Assembly: GCA_963834425.1 (NCBI GenBank)
Contig: CAWIBR010000005.1
Span: 1-64,000 of the forward strand
DNA from: CAVURS01 sp963834425
Lineage (GTDB): Bacteria > Actinomycetota > Actinomycetes > Actinomycetales > CAVURS01
DNA: 64,000 bases
Direction: 5' to 3'
A model generated the notes under the pieces. It was not told the DNA's origin. It searched no databases and was given only the letters and a program-made list of their open reading frames with translations. The first letter of the stretch is position 1; each line of letters starts with the position of its first letter. Both the position numbers and the translations under genes were made by a program. Shown here piece after piece: positions 59,184 through 64,000 of this stretch.

Positions 59184-59216
59184 GCCAGCCGGGCCGGCGC
59201 GATCGGCCCGGCTGGC
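59184..59216. terminator. bidirectional hairpin terminator
   Basis: GCCAGCCGGGCCG at 59184-59196 pairs perfectly with CGGCCCGGCTGGC at 59204-59216 around a 7-base loop. It lies between the convergent SDR and ABC permease genes. Confidence 0.7.
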
Positions 59217-59234
59217 AACGGATCTCGGCTCTGT

Positions 59235-60068
59235 TCAGCCCTTCACGGCCCCTGCGGTCAGGCCGCGCAGCAGTCCGCGCTGCGCAAGCAGGGTGGCCAG
59301 GAAGACCGGCACGATGAGGGTGAGGGCGCCGGCGGCCATCGCACCCCAGTTGATGGTGTCGACGCCGATGAAGTTGACGATGCCGACCGTGGCCGGGGTC
59401 GTGGTCGGGCCGGCCAGGATGAGCGGGATGAAGTACTCGCTCCACGCGGCGATGCCGCACAGCAGGGCGACCGACACGACGCCAGGGATGGCCAGGGGCA
59501 ACGCGATTCGCAGGAACGCCTGCCCACGCGTGGCGCCGTCGACCCGCGCGGCCTCCTCCAGCTCGATCGGCACGTCCTGGAAGTAGGACGACGTCATCCA
59601 GATGGCGAAGGGCAGCAGGCCGGTCATGTAGGCCAGGATCATGCCCTGGAAGGTGCCGACCAGGTGCAGGTTATGGAAGAAGAGGAAGAGGGGGATGATG
59701 AAGATGACCGGTGGCACCATGCGGCTGAAGAGCAGGAAGCCACCGAGGAACCGCCGGCCGACGAACTTGCCTCTGGCGAAGGCGTATCCGGCCGGGACGC
59801 CGACGACGAGGGTGGCAATCGTCGTACCGAGCGTGAGCACGGTGGAGTTCCACAGCGACTTGACGAAGCCGTCCTGGTTGAGGGCCTTGAAGTTCATCGT
59901 GGTGAACGGGCTGATGATCTTGGGTGGCACCGAGGCCGCATCAACGGGGAACTTGAACGCGGTCAGGATGATCCAGAAGAACGGGATCCCGACCAGCAGC
60001 AGGCCGATTCCCAGCAGCACCCAGCGCATGAACTCGATCCGGCGCTTCTCTTTCTTCATGCTCGTCAT
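59235..60068 (-). CDS. sugar ABC transporter permease (MalG / CUT1 type)
   Basis: The protein has 277 residues and six membrane helices. The first is WVLLGIGLLLVGIPFFWIIL. The coupling EAA loop is IELEEAARVDGATRGQAFLR followed by IALPLAIPGVVSVAL. It is the last gene of the transport operon, 15 bases after the MalF-type gene. It forms the membrane channel of a carbohydrate importer; no ATPase gene is in the operon, so a shared MsiK-type ATPase is likely. Confidence 0.93.
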   Translation of the reverse strand: MTSMKKEKRRIEFMRWVLLGIGLLLVGIPFFWIILTAFKFPVDAASVPPKIISPFTTMNFKALNQDGFVKSLWNSTVLTLGTTIATLVVGVPAGYAFARGKFVGRRFLGGFLLFSRMVPPVIFIIPLFLFFHNLHLVGTFQGMILAYMTGLLPFAIWMTSSYFQDVPIELEEAARVDGATRGQAFLRIALPLAIPGVVSVALLCGIAAWSEYFIPLILAGPTTTPATVGIVNFIGVDTINWGAMAAGALTLIVPVFLATLLAQRGLLRGLTAGAVKG

Positions 60069-60083
60069 GTCTGCGTCACCCCC

Positions 60084-61016
60084 TCAGCCTCGACGTCCGG
60101 CGATCAGATAAACCAGTCCCACCGATGCGGCGATCATCAGGATGAGGACGACGCCCATGGCCGCGGCGTACCCGACCTGGTCGTAGAACAGGCCGGTGTT
60201 GTAGATCTCCAAGTTCAACGGGGTGCTCGAGATGCCCGGACCACCGGTCGTGAGGATCTGGATGCCCTCGAACTTGCGATAGGCATCGATCAGCCGAAGC
60301 ACGATGCAGATGAACAGGACCGGCCGCAGCGACGGCAAGGTGACGTACCAGAAGACCTGCCGGCGGTTGGCGCCGTCGGAGGTGGCCGCCTCCTTCAACT
60401 CGTTCGGTACGGCGAGTAGCCCGGCCAGCAACAGGATGGCCTGGAAGGGGATGCCGGTCCACATGTCGGAGATGATCACGGCCGGCATCGACAGGTGCGG
60501 GTTGCCGAGCCACAGCGGCTGGGGCAGGTGGAGGAGCCCCAGGAAGTAGTTGATCCAGCCGGCGTCGTTGTTGAACATCGCCCGCCAGGTCAGGGCGACC
60601 ACGATCGGGGCGGTCATGATCGGCAGCATGAAGAGCGTCCGGACCAACCCGGAGCCGCGTCGTTTGAAGTCCATCAACAGGGCCAGGGCCAGGCCGAAGA
60701 CCGTGTCCAGGACGGTCGTGCCGATCACCAGATAGGCGGTGTTGAAGATGATCCGCGGGGTTTGCGGGTCGTGGATCAACCGGTCGAAGTTGGTCCACCA
60801 GGTGAAGTGCCAGTCCGGCAGGATCAGGTCGTAGTTCGTGACGCTGAGGCCGATCGTGACCGCGAACGGGATGGCCGTCACCGCCAGCATGATCAGCAGC
60901 GAGGGCCACGAGATCAGCGCCAGGAAGTGCTTGTCGGTCCAAGACCGGACGGACGCGCCCCTGCCTGTGGCAGGGGCGCGTCCCTCGGTCTCATTGACGG
61001 TTGCAACATCTCGCAT
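60084..61016 (-). CDS. sugar ABC transporter permease (MalF / CUT1 type)
   Basis: The protein has 310 residues. A cytoplasmic N-terminus with RSWTDKHFLALISWPSLLIM leads to six helices. The EAA loop is VPNELKEAATSDGANRRQVF, then WYVTLPSLRPVLFICIVLR. LTTGGPGISSTPLNLEIYNT is conserved in this group. The gene lies 19 bases after the binding-protein gene and pairs with the MalG-type permease. Confidence 0.93.
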   Translation of the reverse strand: MRDVATVNETEGRAPATGRGASVRSWTDKHFLALISWPSLLIMLAVTAIPFAVTIGLSVTNYDLILPDWHFTWWTNFDRLIHDPQTPRIIFNTAYLVIGTTVLDTVFGLALALLMDFKRRGSGLVRTLFMLPIMTAPIVVALTWRAMFNNDAGWINYFLGLLHLPQPLWLGNPHLSMPAVIISDMWTGIPFQAILLLAGLLAVPNELKEAATSDGANRRQVFWYVTLPSLRPVLFICIVLRLIDAYRKFEGIQILTTGGPGISSTPLNLEIYNTGLFYDQVGYAAAMGVVLILMIAASVGLVYLIAGRRG

Positions 61017-61035
61017 CAGTGAGGCCTCGTGAAGG

Positions 61036-62418
61036 TCAGCTGGATGGGAACGGCTTGGGGTAGCCAGCCTGCTTCATGATGGTGTCCACTCCACCCTTCA
61101 TGGTGGACATGATGTCCGGCACCGACTTCTTGCTGGTGATCAGGTCGGACAACCCGTTCGAGATCGGCGGGATGATCGCCACGCCCTCCGGGATGAAGGG
61201 GAGCAGCGCGACGTCCGGGTGAGCCAGGATGTAGGTCAGGGCCTCCGGGAACGTCTTCGGCAGGACCGCGACGGTGCTCGGGTCCTTCAGCACCGAGTTT
61301 CGCGATGGTGTCAGCAAGGCCTTCGCCTTCACCGCCGCTTCCTGCGACTCGGCCGTCGTGATGTATTGGATGAGCTGCCAGGACGCGTTCTTGTGGGTCG
61401 AGGCCTTGTTCATCCAGATGCCGAACGGCTGCACGAGCTCACAGTTGTTCGGGTTGACCGACTGGCACGGCATCGCCCAGAAGGCGGTGTCGTTGGCGAC
61501 CTTCGACTGGGCCGGGTCGAGCACCGAGGGGATCGTGCCGGAGTCGTCCTGCCACATCGCGACCCGCGCCTGCTGGAAGTCCTGCAGGCAGTTGGTGACG
61601 AGGTAGGTCGAGATGCCCTTGGGGGCAGCCGTCTGCAGGATCGTCCGGTAGAAGTTCCCGAAGTTGCTGGCCTGCGGCTCGGTGCCGATCAGGAAGTTCC
61701 AGCTCTTGTCGAAGTAGGTGCCGGTGATCGGGTTGTTGTACGGGATGAACCAGTTCCAGAGCTGGAAGGCGTCGTAGAGCGTCTGGGACTTGTCGGCCCG
61801 GACACAGAAGCCGGCGTGGTCCTTGTTGGTGAGTTTCTGCGCGTCGGTCAGCAGCTCGGCCGGTGTCTGCGGCGGGGCCGTGATGCCGGCAGCCGCGAAC
61901 ATCTTGGTGTTGTAGTAGAGCAAGCCGCCGCCGGTGTGCGTGGCGATGCAGTAGGTCTGGCCGCCCGACTGACAGGCCGACTCGACGTCCGGTGCGATGT
62001 CCGTGAAGTTGTACGACGCAGGGGTCTGCTTCGGGTCGGACATGTAGGAGGTGAGCGGCTCGACGCCGCCGCTGCCCACGAAGTCCGTGATCTTCTCGGA
62101 GCCGGTGAAGAACACGTCCAGGCCGGTGTCCTTGGCCTTGAGCTGGAGCGGGATCTTCTGGTCCATGGTGTCAACGGGCAACGAGACCCAGTTGACCTTG
62201 ATGCCCGTCTTCTTGGTGAAGTCGGCCATCTGGGACTTGTAGAAGTCGAACTCAGGGACGGCCGCGTAGGACTCGACCGTGACCGTCTGTCCGGCGTAGG
62301 GCTGGGTCGAACTGGCCTTGCTCGAGCCTCCGCTCGAACCACAGGCCGCCACGACCACAAGGGATGTCGCAACGATCGCCGCAGCGGCAATCTGCTTGCG
62401 CTTGAACTGAAGGACCAT
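61036..62418 (-). CDS. sugar ABC transporter substrate-binding lipoprotein
   Basis: The protein has 460 residues. The signal peptide is RKQIAAAAIVATSLVVVAAC, with the lipobox VAAC giving a lipidated Cys. The mature part is a family 1 extracellular solute-binding protein: FDFYKSQMADFTKKTGIKVN, SLPVDTMDQKIPLQLKAKDT, GGLLYYNTKMFAAAGITAPP and WQLIQYITTAESQEAAVKAK. Pairs of Cys (SACQSGGQTYC, PCQSVNPNNC) may form disulfides. It is first in the transport operon, with an operator-like TACCTCAGATA about 150 bases upstream. It probably brings in the sugar acid or sugar used by the surrounding enzymes. Confidence 0.93.
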   Translation of the reverse strand: MVLQFKRKQIAAAAIVATSLVVVAACGSSGGSSKASSTQPYAGQTVTVESYAAVPEFDFYKSQMADFTKKTGIKVNWVSLPVDTMDQKIPLQLKAKDTGLDVFFTGSEKITDFVGSGGVEPLTSYMSDPKQTPASYNFTDIAPDVESACQSGGQTYCIATHTGGGLLYYNTKMFAAAGITAPPQTPAELLTDAQKLTNKDHAGFCVRADKSQTLYDAFQLWNWFIPYNNPITGTYFDKSWNFLIGTEPQASNFGNFYRTILQTAAPKGISTYLVTNCLQDFQQARVAMWQDDSGTIPSVLDPAQSKVANDTAFWAMPCQSVNPNNCELVQPFGIWMNKASTHKNASWQLIQYITTAESQEAAVKAKALLTPSRNSVLKDPSTVAVLPKTFPEALTYILAHPDVALLPFIPEGVAIIPPISNGLSDLITSKKSVPDIMSTMKGGVDTIMKQAGYPKPFPSS

Positions 62419-62570
62419 ATTTTGGCTCCGTATCGCGTGACCAACATGACCGGGTTTGACGCGGTGCCTTCCCTGCCCGAGACGGGGCCGGCTACAGCGA
62501 TCTCGCTAGCTAGTTCACGGGGTGTTCATGCAACGCGGCGAGCATGTCACGGTCGGATGTGAGATAGCAA

Positions 62571-62581
62571 TACCTCAGATA
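62571..62581. promoter_or_regulatory. TACCTCAGATA, near copy of the 43606 palindrome
   Basis: Its complement TATCTGAGGTA differs at one base from TATCTGAGATA at 43606-43616. It lies in the 225-base gap between the enolase-superfamily gene and the binding-protein gene, both leftward. No gene is seen in the gap. Confidence 0.5.
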
Positions 62582-62643
62582 TCGTATGCCAACCTGTAAC
62601 CGAAATCCGGTGGCAATCTCGGCGTAACCAGACGGCCGGAGTC

Positions 62644-63882
62644 TCAGTCGAGGTCGGCGGCCGACGTCACGCGCACGTGCGCGTCCGCACGGCGGAGCAG
62701 ATCGGGGCGCAAGGCGGTCCCCAGACCCGGTCCCCTTGGCGGCGTGATCCGGCCGTCGACGACGGCGGGGAGCTCCGTGACGATATCGCCGTACCAGCCC
62801 GTGTAATAGGCCCGGACGGTCTCCTGGAGGAGCGCGTTGGGCGCGTTCGTCGACAGGGCCGTGCCGGCGGTCAGGACCACGGGTCCGGTGCAGTCGTGGG
62901 GGGCGATCGGGACGTCGTGGGTCTCGGCCAGCGAGGCGATCTTCTTGGCCTCGGAGATCCCGCCGACCCAGCCGATGTCGAACATCACGATCCGCGCGGC
63001 CTTGCGCTGCAGCATGGTCGCGAAGGCCTGACGTCCGGCCAGCGTCTCGCCCATGGCGACCGGCACGTGGGTGCTGGCCGCGAACTCGGCTGCGGCGTCG
63101 AGGTTGTCGCCCTTGATCGCGTCCTCGAACCAGTACGGCGCGAGCGGCTCGACCGCCTTGGCGATCTTGATCGCTGCGGGCAGGTGCCACACCGCGTGCA
63201 GCTCGACCATCACATCCATCGCGTCGCCGACGGAGTCGCGGATCTGCTGGATGATGCCGACACCGGTCGCCAGGTCGGCCGCCGAGATGTCGTGGCCGCC
63301 GCTCGCGTGCGCGTAGGAGTCGAACGGCCAGATCTTCATGCCGCGGATGCCCTGCGACAGCAGGTCTTTGGCCAGCTCACCCGGCCGCTCGATCGCCGCC
63401 TGCAGGTCCTCGTAGGGCCCCGGCGGCTCATCGTCGGGCAGCCCGCGGTCGGCGTCGGTGGCCCGGTCACTCGCCTTGAGCGCGCCCTTGTTGCCCCGGC
63501 CGTAGTGGTAGCCCGCGCAGGTGTTGTAGATCCGCACCGACTCCCGGGACGCGCCGCCCAGCAGCTCGACGAGGGACGTGCCAGAAGCCTGCCCGCGGAT
63601 GTCCCAGAGCGCGATGTCGACGGCGGAGTTGCCCCGTGTCTCGGCGCCCGTGCCCTGGTAGCCGACGAAGACGTCGGACAGGGCGCGCGCGTGCCGATCG
63701 ACCTCGCGCGGGTCCTTCCCGATGAGGTACGGCGCGACCGTCTCGTGGATGTGCGCCTCGACCGTGGCCGGTCCGAGGCAGGTCTCGCCCAGTCCGATCA
63801 GGCCGGTGTCGGTGTGCACCTGCAGCCAGAGCATCTGCGGGTGCTCGTCGAACCGGATCGTCTCGACGGCGGTGACCTTCAT
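62644..63882 (-). CDS. enolase-superfamily (mandelate racemase type) sugar-acid dehydratase
   Basis: The protein has 412 residues. The N-terminal cap has MLWLQVHTDTGLIGLGETCL and RGNSAVDIALWDIRGQASGT. The barrel carries IRGMKIWPFDSYAHASGGHD with the first Lys region, VMVELHAVWHLPAAIKIAKA, PYWFEDAIKGDNLDAAAEFA with the metal Glu, VAMGETLAGRQAFATML with the next metal Glu, MFDIGWVGGISEAKKIASLA, and IAPHDCTGPVVLTAG with the catalytic His. A 30-residue insertion (about residues 140-170) is rich in Asp and Pro. Such enzymes dehydrate gluconate, galactonate, fuconate and similar acids. The exact acid cannot be read from sequence. Confidence 0.9.
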   Translation of the reverse strand: MKVTAVETIRFDEHPQMLWLQVHTDTGLIGLGETCLGPATVEAHIHETVAPYLIGKDPREVDRHARALSDVFVGYQGTGAETRGNSAVDIALWDIRGQASGTSLVELLGGASRESVRIYNTCAGYHYGRGNKGALKASDRATDADRGLPDDEPPGPYEDLQAAIERPGELAKDLLSQGIRGMKIWPFDSYAHASGGHDISAADLATGVGIIQQIRDSVGDAMDVMVELHAVWHLPAAIKIAKAVEPLAPYWFEDAIKGDNLDAAAEFAASTHVPVAMGETLAGRQAFATMLQRKAARIVMFDIGWVGGISEAKKIASLAETHDVPIAPHDCTGPVVLTAGTALSTNAPNALLQETVRAYYTGWYGDIVTELPAVVDGRITPPRGPGLGTALRPDLLRRADAHVRVTSAADLD

Positions 63883-63897
63883 GCCGGCTCCTCGGCG

Positions 63898-64000
63898 TCA
63901 CCCAGTCCGAAATCGGTCGAAGTCAGCCAGGTCCAGGTCCACGATCGCGGCCGCCTCCTGCAGGCTGTGCACGACATCGGAGGGCAGGTTGACGCCATCG
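63898..64000 (-). CDS. C-terminal end of an unidentified protein
   Basis: The minus strand from the right edge reads DGVNLPSDVVHSLQEAAAIV and DLDLADFDRFRTG, ending at TGA 63900-63898. It is 16 bases upstream of the enolase-superfamily gene and so is the preceding gene of that operon. The ending NLPSDVVHSLQEAA is like the last helix of malate/lactate-type (Ldh family) oxidoreductases, but this is a guess from a short stretch. Confidence 0.4.
   Translation of the reverse strand, partial: DGVNLPSDVVHSLQEAAAIVDLDLADFDRFRTG

Noticed and set aside
1..64000. tRNA, rRNA, CRISPR arrays, prophage and replication origin
   Set aside because: No tRNA T-arm consensus in a cloverleaf setting, no spaced direct repeats, no phage structural genes and no DnaA box cluster were seen by eye.

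Overview
The window is 64 kb of GC-rich DNA from an actinomycete chromosome. Several traits point to Actinobacteria, perhaps Propionibacteriales such as Nocardioides or Kribbella, though this is not proven. They are a DUF222/13E12-type HNH endonuclease gene, an Arr rifamycin ADP-ribosyltransferase, ECF42- and SigG-like sigma factors, a LAL-type LuxR regulator, an F420/FMN split-barrel protein, and many genes that appear to lack a leader. I see no tRNA, rRNA, CRISPR array or prophage. Only one decayed transposase is visible, near 49.1-49.4 kb.

Layout. 0-16 kb holds small accessory genes: hydrolases, a two-SDR operon opposite a TetR gene, a YCII/ECF42 pair, a SigG-like sigma factor beside an MFS pump, SnoaL, ASCH-like, Arr, winged-helix, DUF1801 and cupin proteins. 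15-17.4 kb has AraC, TetR and LysE-type exporter genes; the TetR and exporter genes share an almost identical promoter-operator. 17.4-23.7 kb is the most unusual region. Three different proteins with cyclic-nucleotide-binding domains (an MFS transporter, a stand-alone domain and a PIG-L deacetylase with the domain inserted) sit around a DUF2652 protein that resembles a class III nucleotidyl cyclase, with a cysteine-synthase-like PLP enzyme between them. 23.7-33 kb has a LAL regulator opposite a tightly coupled VOC / flavoprotein / MFS / SDR / SnoaL operon, then a racemase and an NAD-dependent oxidoreductase, and a large hairpin.

33-42 kb contains an HNH gene and a divergent sugar or polyol catabolic locus: DeoR, hydrolase, isomerase, Gfo/Idh/MocA and ROK on the minus strand, and an RPE-like epimerase and zinc dehydrogenase on the plus strand. 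Repeated CRAACGAAAG boxes lie between the two arms. 41.8-45 kb and 52-64 kb together look like a non-phosphorylating sugar-acid pathway. The parts are an IlvD/Edd dehydratase, an FAH hydrolase, SDRs, a dehydrogenase-aldolase fusion, an enolase-superfamily dehydratase, a CUT1 ABC importer and a 2-oxoacid dehydrogenase complex (E1 alpha, E1 beta, E2) opposite a GntR regulator. 45.4-49.1 kb is an ABC-2 exporter opposite a NarL-type two-component system.

Caution on quality: about 17 genes carry single-base frame breaks, mostly in G or C runs. They are concentrated before 42 kb and also occur at 50.5 and 55.8 kb. Good homology continues in the next frame each time, so base-calling errors are the likeliest cause. 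Merged genes are listed here with the position of each break.
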